A DNA stretch of 12,492 nt from Streptosporangiaceae bacterium (GCA_030045295.1 JASIGD010000530.1:1-12492), one strand, 5' to 3'; positions 1 to 7,548 are shown, numbered from the stretch's first letter. Translations and numbers: made by a program. Notes: generated by a model from the sequence alone, not told the origin.

Positions 1-873
1 CGCCTGCGAGATGGCCGGCGCCACCGCGTCCTCGTCGGTGACCGCGGCCAGCTCCACCAGCCGCACCCCGTCCCCGGACCCGTCCAGCAGCTCCGCGGCT
101 ACCTGCAGCCCCAGCCGGGTCTTGCCGCACCCGCCCGCCCCGGCCAGCGTGACCAGCCGCGCGGATTCCACCAGCGCTCGCACCTCGGCCACCTCCCGGC
201 CCCGGCCCACGAACGACGACAGCTGGGCCGGCAGGTTGTTCGGCAGCGCCGGGTTGCCCAGCGACCGCAGCGGCGGGAACTCAGTTTGCAGGCCCGGCCC
301 GGTCAGCTGGAAGATCCGTTCCGGGCGGCCCAGGTCCTTCAGCCGGTGGGTGCCCAGGTCGGCCAGCGCCGCACCCGGCGGCAGCCCGTCCCGGACCAGC
401 ACCGTCGCCGCCTCCGAGACCAGCACCTGCCCCCCGTACCCGGCCGCCGCCACCCGGGCGGCCCGGTGCACCTCCAGCCCCACCAGCCCGGCCGCCGTCC
501 GCGCCGCCTCCCCGCAATGGATGCCCATCCGCACCCGCACCCGCTCCCCGCCCGGCCACTCATGGGCCGCCAGCGCCCGCTGCATATCCAGCACCGCCGC
601 CACGCACCCCCGCGGCGAGGAAAACACCGCGAAAAACCCATCCCCCGGCGTATCCACCTCCCGGCCGCCGTGCGCGGCCAGCGCCGACCGGATCAGCGCG
701 TGATGACGCGCCAGCACCCGCGCGTACCCGTCGTCCCCCAGCCGACCCAGCAGCGCCGTCGAGCCCTCGATATCGGTGAACAAGAACGCCAGCGTCTCCA
801 CCCGTAAAGCGTAAAAGGCCGGGCCACGCGCCGGCAGCTGCCGCCCGCGCACCGGCACGCCAGGCCCCCGCAC
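1..873 (-). CDS. Class III adenylate/guanylate cyclase-domain ATPase regulator, C-terminus outside window
   Basis: The frame is open to the left edge, giving 291 visible residues. An N-terminal class III nucleotidyl cyclase domain covers about residues 26-185. It has the first metal-binding motif FTDIEG (Asp34), the second at DTPGDGFF (Asp78) and GLEVHRAARVA at about 132-142. A linker (NNLPAQLSSFVGR) leads to an AAA/NB-ARC-type P-loop, GAGGCGKT, at 245-252. This order is typical of large actinobacterial regulators that continue into tetratricopeptide and sometimes LuxR-type HTH regions, none of which is visible here. The usual substrate-selecting Lys is Asp74 and the transition-state Asn is His136, so cyclase activity is doubtful and the domain may only bind nucleotide. 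I chose the GTG at 871-873 because GGAGG lies 7 nt upstream; GTGs at 858 and 852 are alternatives. Family assignment is strong; the ligand and target genes are unknown. Confidence 0.85.
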   Translation of the reverse strand, partial: MRGPGVPVRGRQLPARGPAFYALRVETLAFLFTDIEGSTALLGRLGDDGYARVLARHHALIRSALAAHGGREVDTPGDGFFAVFSSPRGCVAAVLDMQRALAAHEWPGGERVRVRMGIHCGEAARTAAGLVGLEVHRAARVAAAGYGGQVLVSEAATVLVRDGLPPGAALADLGTHRLKDLGRPERIFQLTGPGLQTEFPPLRSLGNPALPNNLPAQLSSFVGRGREVAEVRALVESARLVTLAGAGGCGKTRLGLQVAAELLDGSGDGVRLVELAAVTDEDAVAPAISQA

Positions 874-1058
874 CCGATCCCCTCCAGCCGCGGACCCGCT
901 CGCCAGCCACCCGCACGGCGCGCACCGATCGCCAACGCCACGCGACGCCAGAAGGGGCGTTCGGAGCGGGCCCGCTGCCAAATACCCAGGCCCAGTCGTC
1001 ACGCCACACTCGGCGATAGGCGTACTCTTACTCTTTGCCGCTACTGGTCCCGGCTTGG
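874..1058. other. Intergenic gap between two minus-strand genes
   Basis: This 185-bp gap separates the RraA-type gene from the cyclase-domain regulator. It must contain the regulator's ribosome-binding site (GGAGG at about 881-885 on the minus strand) and probably its promoter. A tandem ACTCTT-ACTCTT repeat (1024-1035, plus-strand reading) is the only AT-leaning piece. I see no confident -35/-10 pair, hairpin or RNA gene. Long open frames here have the codon pattern of shadows. Confidence 0.4.
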
Positions 1059-1751
1059 CTACTCCTCGATGGCCCCGCCGATCTGCCGCAAATGCCGCCG
1101 GAAGGTGTATGACGGTTCGGCGGCGCGCCGCGCCAGGTACTGCCCGAAGGTGGTCTGCTGGCGCAGGGTTTGGCCGGCCTGGATCTTGCGCGCCTGGTCC
1201 CGTTCGGCCTGGGCGATCTGCCGGGCTGTGGCCAGGACTTCGGCTGCCTGAGCGGACGCGATGAACACGACGCCGTCGTCGTCGCCTAGCACGATGTCGG
1301 CGCCGGTGATCAGGCATGACCCGAACCGTGCGCTGGCTAGCGCGGATGGCTCCTGCTCATCGAGGCGGACCGGCCCGGCTGGGCAGCGGCCGTAGCTGAA
1401 CACCGGCAGGCCGATCTGGGTCAGTTCGGGCGTGTCGCGGTGCAGGCCCCATACCACCACCCCGCCCAGGCCCGCCGCCTGCGCCTCCAGCACGACCAGG
1501 TCGCCGACGCAGGCCTCATCGGCGCGCCCGCCGTTGTCGACGACCAGCACATCGCCGTATCTGGCGCTGCTGAACGCCTCCAAGAACACATCGACACTCC
1601 CGTAGTGGCGGGCCGGCAGCGCACGACCAGCGACCTGCCGCCCGGGGATGACTGCGCCGATGCCAGGCGGCGCGACCCGCAGCGGCACTTTCCGGCGAAT
1701 GCAGGCGTCGGCTACCAGCGGCGTGGACAGGCCAGCGAATCCGGTCAGCAT
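1059..1751 (-). CDS. RraA family protein (HMG/CHA aldolase-like)
   Basis: The product has the RraA/HMG-aldolase fold signature: [10 protein letters not shown] near the N-terminus, [11 protein letters not shown] followed by [13 protein letters not shown], and [13 protein letters not shown] carrying the paired Arg-Asp (Arg105, Asp106 with this start). In 4-hydroxy-4-methyl-2-oxoglutarate aldolases these two bind substrate pyruvate and the divalent metal. Family members are cytoplasmic trimers or hexamers; some are aldolases or oxaloacetate decarboxylases and others bind RNase E, so the reaction cannot be fixed from sequence. The frame is open up to a GTG at 1880, but that start has no ribosome-binding site and the extra 43 residues do not resemble the family. 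The ATG at 1751 has AGGA about 9 nt upstream and begins just before the conserved region, so I prefer it (230 residues). The C-terminal third is basic and helical. Confidence 0.8.
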   Translation of the reverse strand: MLTGFAGLSTPLVADACIRRKVPLRVAPPGIGAVIPGRQVAGRALPARHYGSVDVFLEAFSSARYGDVLVVDNGGRADEACVGDLVVLEAQAAGLGGVVVWGLHRDTPELTQIGLPVFSYGRCPAGPVRLDEQEPSALASARFGSCLITGADIVLGDDDGVVFIASAQAAEVLATARQIAQAERDQARKIQAGQTLRQQTTFGQYLARRAAEPSYTFRRHLRQIGGAIEE

Positions 1752-1891
1752 CCCGGCATGTCCTGGCTCGATTCCGGTCACCCGCCAGACGCTACCCGCG
1801 GCCACGGGAACCATCTTGAACGCTCGTGCGGCCCCGCGGTTCCCGGCCCTACCCATCCCGGACGACTCCGTCTTAGGCACTCCGGAACCGC

Positions 1892-1920
1892 CGCTATGCG
1901 CGCGCTGCCTGCGCGTAGCG
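1892..1920. repeat. Inverted repeat, 10-bp arms with one wobble pair
   Basis: Arms CGCTATGCGC (1892-1901) and GCGCGTAGCG (1911-1920) pair at nine positions plus one T-G, around a 9-nt loop. It lies between the alcohol dehydrogenase stop and the RraA gene. It could be a terminator-like hairpin for the dehydrogenase transcript or an operator for the RraA gene; there is no T-tract. Confidence 0.5.
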
Positions 1921-1934
1921 ACTGCGATATCCCC

Positions 1935-1957
1935 GCGCAGATCTGTCTAATCTGCGC
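1935..1957. repeat. Perfect 8-bp inverted repeat, possible operator
   Basis: GCGCAGAT (1935-1942) and ATCTGCGC (1950-1957) are exact reverse complements separated by 7 nt. Dyads of this size and spacing suit a dimeric repressor. It sits about 180 bp upstream of the preferred RraA start, or 55 bp upstream of the alternative start at 1880. A second hairpin lies only 15 bp away (1892-1920). Confidence 0.5.
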
Positions 1958-2074
1958 CGCGCGGTCCCCGTAGCTTGCCGGTTGCAGGTTATGGGGCTTT
2001 TGGCGTGGGCCGTGACCGTGACTGCCGGTGGTTTGGCGGTCGATCGGACGCACGGAACGAGCACGACCGCGGGG

Positions 2075-3097
2075 TTAGGGGCGCAGGAGCGTCTTGATGG
2101 CTCGGCGCTCGTCCATGGCCCTGTATCCCTCCGCTGCCTGTTCCAGGGGCAGCTCAAGGTCGAAGACCTGGCCCGGGTTGATGGTCCTGTTCCAGATGAG
2201 GCCGATCAATTCAGGCAGGAACCGGCGGACCGGGGCGGGGCCGCCGTGCAGGTGCACGTGGGAGAAGAACAGTTCTTCGCCGGGCAGCTCGACGCCGTGG
2301 GCGACGCCGACGTAGCCGATGTGGCCGCCGGGGCGGGTGGAGCGGATGGCCTGCATAATCGATTCCTGGGTGCCGACGGCCTCGATGACCGACTGAGCGC
2401 CGAGCCCGCCGGTGAGGTCCTTGATCCGGGCGACGCCGTCGTCGCCGCGTTCGGTGACGATGTCGGTGGCGCCGAACTCGCGGGCGAGCTGCTGGCGGGG
2501 CTCGTGGCGGCTCATCGCGATGACGCGCTCGGCGCCGAGTCGCCTGGCGGCGAGGACCGTGAGCAGGCCGACGGCGCCGTCTCCGACGACCGCGACAGTT
2601 TTGTCGGGCCCGGCCTCGGCGGCGACGGCGCCGAACCACCCGGTGCCGAGCACGTCGGAGGCCGCGAGCAGGCTGGGGATCAGGTCGTCATCTGGAGTGC
2701 CTGGCGTGGCGACCAGGGTCCCGTCGGCCAGCGGCACCCGCAGATACTCCGCCTGAGCCCCCAGCGGGTTTATCGGCTCGCGGTGGATGCACGAGGACTG
2801 GTATCCGGCCTGGCAGATCGGGCAGGTGTTGTCGGAGGCGAAGAACGAGCCGATCACGAACTGGCCGGGTTTAATCGTGTGGACATCGCTGCCGGTCTCT
2901 TCGACGACACCGACGTACTCGTGGCCGATTGGGGTCGGCCCGTCCATGGTCTCGATTCCGCGGTAGGGCCACAGGTCAGAGCCACACACGCAGGTCGCGG
3001 AGAGCCGGATGATCGCGTCCGTGGGCTCGGTGATCTTCGGGTCGGCGCGGTTTTCGACGCGGATATCCAGGGGGGCATAGAGCATAGCTCCGCGCAT
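2075..3097 (-). CDS. Zinc-dependent alcohol dehydrogenase, medium-chain family
   Basis: A 340-residue medium-chain dehydrogenase/reductase of full length. The GroES-like domain carries the catalytic zinc ligands Cys38 (in CVCGSD), His59 and Glu60 (in GHEYVG). The structural zinc loop reads SDNTCPICQAGYQSSC, with Cys92, Cys95 and Cys103 but Asp89 where the first Cys normally stands. The Rossmann domain has GDGAVG at 172-177, preceded by LLAASDVLGTGW. It should oxidise an alcohol or reduce an aldehyde with NAD(P); substrate unknown. The ATG at 3097 is well supported by AAAGGA 7 nt upstream. It lies 72 bp after the DUF2255 gene on the same strand, probably in one transcript with that gene and the MFS pump, which would fit detoxification of a reactive carbonyl or alcohol. 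Confidence 0.9.
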   Translation of the reverse strand: MRGAMLYAPLDIRVENRADPKITEPTDAIIRLSATCVCGSDLWPYRGIETMDGPTPIGHEYVGVVEETGSDVHTIKPGQFVIGSFFASDNTCPICQAGYQSSCIHREPINPLGAQAEYLRVPLADGTLVATPGTPDDDLIPSLLAASDVLGTGWFGAVAAEAGPDKTVAVVGDGAVGLLTVLAARRLGAERVIAMSRHEPRQQLAREFGATDIVTERGDDGVARIKDLTGGLGAQSVIEAVGTQESIMQAIRSTRPGGHIGYVGVAHGVELPGEELFFSHVHLHGGPAPVRRFLPELIGLIWNRTINPGQVFDLELPLEQAAEGYRAMDERRAIKTLLRP

Positions 3098-3122
3098 GGT
3101 GCTGTCCTTTCACTAAATCGTG

Positions 3123-3163
3123 ACGGGCGGTCTGAAACTGGTTGTGGGGCGCTGTCCGCCCGT
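3123..3163. repeat. Inverted repeat between DUF2255 and dehydrogenase genes
   Basis: ACGGGCGG (3123-3130) and CCGCCCGT (3156-3163) are exact reverse complements with a 25-nt spacer, filling most of the 72-bp gap. It could be an attenuator or partial terminator that sets the dehydrogenase level, or an operator. A chance match is possible in such GC-rich DNA. Confidence 0.35.
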
Positions 3164-3169
3164 TGGCTG

Positions 3170-3544
3170 TCAGCGGGGAGTGAGCCGCAGCGTCGCTGCC
3201 TTGGCTCTGGGACTGATCATCGGATCGACGTAGGTGCTGGCGTACCGGGCGTATTTGCCGCGGTAAGCCCGGTCGATGGCGTCATGATCGGCGTGATCGG
3301 GTTCGGCGAAGGTGACGTCACGCTCGATGCCTACGGTCCGGATGCCGCCCTCGGGGCGTTGTAGCGCCGCACGGAACCAAGCGCCATCCCGTCCCCGCCA
3401 GGACCGCACATATAGGTCGCCGCCGACCCGGACGACCCAGATGGTGGTATAGGGGCGAAGTGAGCCATCCGGCCGCAAGGGTGCGATTTCAAGCTCCTCG
3501 GCGGCACCAATGGTGTCCAGTTCGCCGGCTGTCCAATCTCTCAT
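3170..3544 (-). CDS. DUF2255 family protein
   Basis: A 124-residue protein recognised as DUF2255 from its pattern: ELDTIGAAEELEIAPLR near the start, then TTIWVVRVGGDLYVRSWRG, AWFRAALQ and GIRTVGIERDVTF. The family is small, cytoplasmic and of unknown biochemistry. Its split-barrel-like beta pattern (paired strands IWVVRVGGDLYVRSW) recalls flavin or F420-binding proteins, but that comparison is inference. No signal peptide or membrane segment is visible. The ATG at 3544 has AGGAGAGG about 7 nt upstream. It lies 59 bp after the MFS gene and 72 bp before the dehydrogenase on the same strand, so it is probably co-transcribed with both. Confidence 0.85.
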   Translation of the reverse strand: MRDWTAGELDTIGAAEELEIAPLRPDGSLRPYTTIWVVRVGGDLYVRSWRGRDGAWFRAALQRPEGGIRTVGIERDVTFAEPDHADHDAIDRAYRGKYARYASTYVDPMISPRAKAATLRLTPR

Positions 3545-3603
3545 CGCGTTCGCCTCTCCTGTGTCGAAGCATTCTTGGCCGCGGTCACTCTCGCGGGCGC
3601 TGT

Positions 3604-5019
3604 CTAGGCTGGTTCAGCCGGTAGCTCGTGTCCGGCGTAACCGGGCTTGAGCAGCAGGCTTGCCGCCGCCGCCGCGAGCGCTACCGCAGCGGCGAGCAGC
3701 AAGCTGACCTGCACGCCGTGCATGAACATCGCCCGGTTGGCAAGCAGGGCACCGAAGACCGCAACCGCCAGTGCGCCACCGACCTGGCGGCTGGTGTTGA
3801 ACACGCCGCTGGCTACCCCGGCACGGTGCCCGGGAACGCTGTTGAGCAAGACTGCGGTCACCGGTGGCATGACGAACGGCCCGGCGAGCCCGACCAGGAT
3901 CATCACCGCGGCCAGCGCCGAGGTGGGCGCCGAGGACGGGGCGAGTCCGATGATGACCAGGCCCGTGGTCATCAGCACCAGGCCGCCGGTGATAAGCACC
4001 CGCACGCCCAGCCGTTCAGCGATGCGCGCGCTGAACGGGGTGAGCGCCGCACCGATCACCATCATCGGCAGGAAGGCCACGCCAGTGGCCAGCGGCGACA
4101 GGCCCCGCAGCTCCTGCAGGTACAAGCTCATCACAAACGGCAGCCCGTAGTAGCCGACCATGAACGCGAACCCGACCACTGCCGCCACCGAGAGGTTGCG
4201 CGACCGGAACAGCCCCAGCGGCATCATCGGGTGCGTTCCGCGGGCCTCGATCGCCAGGAAGGCCACCACCGCTACGGCCGCCACCACAAAGGCGCTGAGC
4301 ACGGCCGGGGAGGTGAACCCTTGGGCGCCCGCCTGGATGGCCCCGTAGGTGAGTCCGCCCATCGCCACGATCGCGGCGGCCTGCCCGGCCCAGTCGAAGG
4401 TCACATTCCGAGGCGTCGAACGCCGGGTCCGGGCCAGCATGGCCAAAGCGATAGCACCAGCGGGCAGGTTGATGAAGAAGATCAGCCGCCACGACACCAA
4501 CGTCAGCACCCCGCCGAGCACGGGGCCGGAGGTGGCCGCGACGGAGGCGCCCATCGCCCACACCGCGACCGCACGTGCTCGCAGGGCCGGGTCGGGGTAG
4601 GCCTGGCCGATCAGAGCCATCGACGAGGGCATCATCATCGCCGCTGCGGCGCCCTGCACGAACCGGGCCGCGACCAGCGCTCCCAGATCGGGCGCCAGGC
4701 CGCAGGCCGCCGAGGCGGCCACGAACACCCAAAGGCCGGTCCCGAACGCCCGCCGCGCACCGGCCCGGTCGGCCAGCGCCCCGGCCGACAGCAGCAGCGC
4801 GGCGAACATGAGCGTGTACCCGTCCAGCACCCACTGCAGGCCGCTGATCCCGCCGCCGACCTCGTCGCGGATCGACGGCAGCGCGACGTTCACGACCACC
4901 GCGTCGAGCGTGATCATGAAAAAGCCGAGCACGGCGGCGGCCAGCGCGAAGCCAGGGCTGGCCTCGTCTCGCGTGTCGTGGCTGGCACGGGTCCGGTTTG
5001 CCATCAAGAGTGTGGGCAC
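3604..5019 (-). CDS. MFS drug efflux transporter, DHA2 (EmrB/QacA) type
   Basis: The product is a proton-driven major facilitator superfamily exporter of about 471 residues with many hydrophobic segments. Visible DHA2 motifs are LDAVVVNVALPSI in the first helix, SGLQWVLDGYTL, the motif A loop GALADRAGARRAFG, and the antiporter motif C region ATSGPVLGGVLT. The usual fourteen-helix pattern seems essentially complete. The frame extends to a GTG at 5118, but those extra residues are arginine-rich, non-hydrophobic and lack a suitable ribosome-binding site. I prefer GTG 5019 (AGGAG about 10 nt upstream); ATG 5004 is also possible. It is divergent from an XRE/MmyB-type regulator across a gap holding a two-headed operator candidate, so that regulator very likely controls it. 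The exported compound is unknown. Confidence 0.9.
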   Translation of the reverse strand: MPTLLMANRTRASHDTRDEASPGFALAAAVLGFFMITLDAVVVNVALPSIRDEVGGGISGLQWVLDGYTLMFAALLLSAGALADRAGARRAFGTGLWVFVAASAACGLAPDLGALVAARFVQGAAAAMMMPSSMALIGQAYPDPALRARAVAVWAMGASVAATSGPVLGGVLTLVSWRLIFFINLPAGAIALAMLARTRRSTPRNVTFDWAGQAAAIVAMGGLTYGAIQAGAQGFTSPAVLSAFVVAAVAVVAFLAIEARGTHPMMPLGLFRSRNLSVAAVVGFAFMVGYYGLPFVMSLYLQELRGLSPLATGVAFLPMMVIGAALTPFSARIAERLGVRVLITGGLVLMTTGLVIIGLAPSSAPTSALAAVMILVGLAGPFVMPPVTAVLLNSVPGHRAGVASGVFNTSRQVGGALAVAVFGALLANRAMFMHGVQVSLLLAAAVALAAAAASLLLKPGYAGHELPAEPA

Positions 5020-5132
5020 TGGACGTGTTCTCCTGCGCGTGTGTGATGGTTCATCGACAACGGTCTGGGGTGGGAGTCTCGCCTTCGCGTTATCGCGGCG
5101 ACACCTCCAGGCAACCACTCACCTCCGGCGCG

Positions 5133-5172
5133 AGGGAGAGCCTGCTGATAGGGGTACTGACAGGGACTCCCT
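5133..5172. promoter_or_regulatory. Two-headed 40-bp operator candidate, module 1
   Basis: Two copies of TA-N4-CA-N4-CTCCCT lie back to back with their TA ends 4 bp apart: one on plus (5155-5172), facing the regulator gene, and one on minus (5150-5133), facing the MFS gene. The outer hexamers AGGGAG and CTCCCT are a perfect inverted pair. The plus copy ends 30 bp before the regulator start, in the -35 region of its likely promoter. The same 40-bp layout recurs at 7627-7666. A binding site for the adjacent XRE-type regulator is the simplest reading. Confidence 0.65.
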
Positions 5173-5189
5173 TCGGCCACGGCGACCCG

Positions 5190-5195
5190 TAATCT
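5190..5195 (+). promoter_or_regulatory. -10 element (TAATCT) of a probable leaderless promoter
   Basis: TAATCT lies 7 nt before the GTG at 5203, the spacing expected when transcription begins at the start codon. There is no well-placed ribosome-binding site; the only GGAG ends 2 nt before the GTG. The operator hexamer CTCCCT lies 17 bp upstream, in the -35 position. The second regulator gene has the same geometry. Confidence 0.55.
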
Positions 5196-5202
5196 CGGAG
5201 TC

Positions 5203-6135
5203 GTGAGCCGGAGAGACGATGTCCGCGGCGAGATCCGCCAGTTCCTCACCACCCGCCGCGCCAAGATCACCCCTGAGCAGGCGGGCCTTCGTTTCTACGG
5301 CGCCAACCGGCGGGTGCCCGGGCTGCGCCGGGAGGAAGTGTCGCGGCTCGCGGGGATCTCGATCGAGTACTACACCCGCCTGGAACGCGGAAACGCCACC
5401 GGCGTCTCCGATCAGGTGCTGGACGCCATCGCCCGCGCCCTGCAACTCGACGACGTCGAACGCGAGCACCTGGTCGACCTTGTCCGCACGGCGAACGCGG
5501 CCCGCCCGTCCCGCCGCCGCTCCGCCCGGCAACGGGTCCGCCCCAGCGTGCAGCACATTCTCGACTCGATGACCGGGACGGCGGCGTTCGTGCGTAACGG
5601 GCGGCTGGACGTGTTGTCGGCGAACCAGCTCGGCTACGCGCTGTACTCACCGGTGTTCGCAAGCTCGGCGCAGCCGGTGAACCTCGCCCGGTTCATCTTC
5701 CTCGACCCCCGCGCAGGCGAGTTCTACGCCGACTGGGACGGCATCGCCGCGGCCGCGGTGGGCAGCCTGCGCGCCGAAGCTGGCCGCGACCCTTACGACC
5801 GCGCGCTGACCGATCTAGTCGGGGAGCTATCCACCCGCAGCGAAGCCTTCGGGGTCCGCTGGGCCGCCCACGACGTCGAGTACTACCGCAGCGGCGTCCA
5901 GCCGTTCCACCACCCCGTCGCTGGTGACCTCACCCTCGACTACGACGCCCTGGAGCTTGCCGCCGATCCCGGGCTCACCATCATCGCCTACACCGCCGAA
6001 CCCGGCTCGCCCGCACGGCAGGCACTCGACCTGCTCGCCAACTGGGCCGCCACACCAGGCAACGTGCCCACTGCCCCAACCGGGCGCACAGACCTGTCCA
6101 CGGGAGCGCCACGCCCGGTCAGCAACGACCATTAA
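5203..6135 (+). CDS. XRE-type regulator with MmyB-like ligand-binding domain (module 1)
   Basis: A 310-residue transcription factor. An N-terminal XRE helix-turn-helix occupies about residues 10-85 ([27 protein letters not shown], then VLDAIARALQLDDVEREHL). A C-terminal MmyB-like ligand-binding domain follows from about 115, with the hallmarks [53 protein letters not shown] and WAAHDV. Family members usually sit beside oxidoreductase or efflux genes and are thought to sense small hydrophobic or fatty-acid-like ligands; the ligand here is unknown. The GTG start is chosen because a -10 box sits 7 nt upstream (leaderless). It is divergent from the MFS operon and followed 9 nt later by the cupin gene. 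It is clearly paralogous to the regulator at 7698-8624. It probably regulates itself and the MFS operon. Confidence 0.92.
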   Translation: MSRRDDVRGEIRQFLTTRRAKITPEQAGLRFYGANRRVPGLRREEVSRLAGISIEYYTRLERGNATGVSDQVLDAIARALQLDDVEREHLVDLVRTANAARPSRRRSARQRVRPSVQHILDSMTGTAAFVRNGRLDVLSANQLGYALYSPVFASSAQPVNLARFIFLDPRAGEFYADWDGIAAAAVGSLRAEAGRDPYDRALTDLVGELSTRSEAFGVRWAAHDVEYYRSGVQPFHHPVAGDLTLDYDALELAADPGLTIIAYTAEPGSPARQALDLLANWAATPGNVPTAPTGRTDLSTGAPRPVSNDH

Positions 6136-6144
6136 GGAGACACC

Positions 6145-6546
6145 GTGCCCATTCAGCCCGCACCGCCCACCGCCAAAGGCCCGGCCGAGTGGTTCACCGG
6201 CGACGTCTACATCGACGCCATCGCCCGCGGCGAAGAGCCCTCCCACGTGCGGGTCAGCGCCGTCCGGTTCACCCCATCGGCCCGCACCGCCTGGCACTCC
6301 CACGCCGTCGGCCAGACCCTCTACGTCACCGAAGGCAAGGGCCTGCACCAGCCCCGCGGCGGCCAGATCGAAGAGATCCGCGCGGGCGACATCGTCCACA
6401 CCGCCGCCGACCAGTGGCACTGGCACGGCGCCGCACCCGGCCACTTCATGACCCACCTCTCGATCACCGAAGCCGTCCCCGGCGACTTGCGGCCCGAAGC
6501 CGACTGGGGCGAGCACGTCACCGACGACGAATACAACCACCGCTGA
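6145..6546 (+). CDS. Cupin protein, hydroxynitrile lyase-like
   Basis: A 133-residue single-domain cupin. The metal-binding motif reads TAWHSHAVGQTLYVTEG (His51, His53, Gln57), and the second histidine motif is QWHWHGAAP (His92 or His94). The opening KGPAEWFTGDVYID and the ending WGEHVTDDEY match the small bacterial cupin group that includes manganese-dependent (R)-hydroxynitrile lyases such as the Granulicella enzyme. Most members of that group have no known natural substrate, so hydroxynitrile lyase activity here is only a possibility. The GTG start is firm: AAGGAG lies 6 nt upstream. It follows the regulator by 9 nt, so both are expected on one transcript. A strong hairpin 20 nt downstream probably ends that transcript. 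Confidence 0.88.
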   Translation: MPIQPAPPTAKGPAEWFTGDVYIDAIARGEEPSHVRVSAVRFTPSARTAWHSHAVGQTLYVTEGKGLHQPRGGQIEEIRAGDIVHTAADQWHWHGAAPGHFMTHLSITEAVPGDLRPEADWGEHVTDDEYNHR

Positions 6547-6565
6547 CCTCGGCCCCGCTGGTGCG

Positions 6566-6589
6566 CCGGGGCGCCGGTGGCGCTCCCGG
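6566..6589. terminator. Strong GC hairpin between convergent genes
   Basis: CCGGG-GCGCC (6566-6575) pairs with GGCGC-T-CCCGG (6579-6589): ten base pairs with one bulged T and a GGT loop. It lies 20 bp after the cupin stop and about 63 bp after the aldo-keto reductase stop on the other strand. No T-run follows, as is common for actinobacterial terminators. It could serve both directions. Confidence 0.55.
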
Positions 6590-6652
6590 TCGTTGCTCGT
6601 CGGCCAGTCCGGACTCAGCCGCAGGCCGGGGATGACCGTGAGGATGGGGTCG

Positions 6653-7513
6653 TCAGTCGTGGATGGGGCGGTTGCCGATGGCGCTGACCATGGCGGGGTC
6701 GCGGTGGTCGAAGAACAGGGTGGCGCCGGTGTCCATGGCGGCGATCCGGGCCATCTGCTCGTCGCTGAGGGTGAAGTCGAAGACGTCGAGGTTTTGCGCC
6801 ATCCGCTCGGGGCGCACCGACTTGGGGATGGCGACGATGTTGCGCTGGGTGAGCCAGCGCAGCACGATCTGCGCGACGGACTTGCCGTGGGCGGCGCCGA
6901 TCTCGGTCAGGGTGGGGTCGGAGAACAGGTTGTTGCGGCCTTCGGCGAACCCGCCCCAGGACTCGTGCTGGACCCCACGCTCGGCCATGAGGTGGTGGTC
7001 GGCCTGCCGCTGGAAGTAGGGGTGGGTCTCGATCTGGTTGACCGCCGGGGTGAACCCGGTGCGGTCGATGAGGTCCACGAGCCGGTCGGAGTAGAAGTTC
7101 GCGACGCCGATGGCTTTGACCATGCCCTGCTCGCTGAGCGCGCGCATGGCACGCCAGGAGCCGTAGTAGTCGCCGTAAGGCTGGTGGACCAGGTAAAGGT
7201 CGAGGTAGTCGAGGCCGAGGCGCCGCAGCGAGGCGTCGAAGGCCTTCTTGGTGTTCTCCTCGCCGGTGTCTTGCACCCACAGCTTCGTGGTGACGAACAG
7301 TTCCCCGCGGGCGATGCCGCTGGCGGCGATGGCGCGGCCGACGGCTTCCTCGTTGCCGTAGGAGGCGGCGGTGTCGAGGTGGCGGTAGCCGGCGGCCAGA
7401 GCGCCGGCGACGGCCTGCTCGGTCTGCTCGGCGGGGATCTGGAACACGCCGAAGCCGAGGATCGGCATCTCGGCCCCGTTGTTGAGGGTCACGGTGGGGA
7501 CCTGGACAGACAC
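6653..7513 (-). CDS. Aldo-keto reductase (AKR), full length
   Basis: A 286-residue NADPH-dependent aldo-keto reductase of the 2,5-diketo-D-gluconate reductase-like group. The catalytic tetrad is complete: Asp47 and Tyr52 ([10 protein letters not shown]), Lys77 (TTKLW) and His110 (LVHQP). The cofactor-phosphate loop [13 protein letters not shown] is present near the C-terminus. The loop [15 protein letters not shown] marks a common bacterial subgroup. It reduces aldehydes or ketones in the cytoplasm; the physiological substrate is unknown. The frame extends to 7732, but those residues overlap the regulator promoter and start, and are not AKR-like. GTG 7513 has GAAGAAGG about 8 nt upstream and begins directly before the first beta strand. 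It is divergent from the module 2 regulator, the probable controller. A GC hairpin lies in its leader (7549-7563). Confidence 0.92.
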   Translation of the reverse strand: MSVQVPTVTLNNGAEMPILGFGVFQIPAEQTEQAVAGALAAGYRHLDTAASYGNEEAVGRAIAASGIARGELFVTTKLWVQDTGEENTKKAFDASLRRLGLDYLDLYLVHQPYGDYYGSWRAMRALSEQGMVKAIGVANFYSDRLVDLIDRTGFTPAVNQIETHPYFQRQADHHLMAERGVQHESWGGFAEGRNNLFSDPTLTEIGAAHGKSVAQIVLRWLTQRNIVAIPKSVRPERMAQNLDVFDFTLSDEQMARIAAMDTGATLFFDHRDPAMVSAIGNRPIHD

Positions 7514-7548
7514 GGCGGCACCTTCTTCTCGCGGACGCTGGAGCCGGT

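Larger units (their letters stand above)
1752..2074. other. Intergenic region between dehydrogenase and RraA genes
   Basis: About 320 bp without a convincing gene if the RraA protein starts at 1751. It holds the two inverted repeats at 1892-1920 and 1935-1957. Reading frames across it on both strands are shadow-like. I could not identify a trustworthy promoter; if the RraA protein starts at 1880 the true gap is only 194 bp. Confidence 0.4.

Noticed and set aside
1982..3364. A 460-codon open frame on the plus strand opposite the dehydrogenase and DUF2255 genes.
   Set aside because: It is antisense to two well-supported genes, is Gly/Asp/Val-rich and matches no domain; it arises from GC-rich codons on the other strand.
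3628..5046. A 472-codon plus-strand frame opposite the MFS transporter.
   Set aside because: It is His/Arg/Gln-rich, has no recognisable domain, and mirrors an MFS gene with clear motifs.
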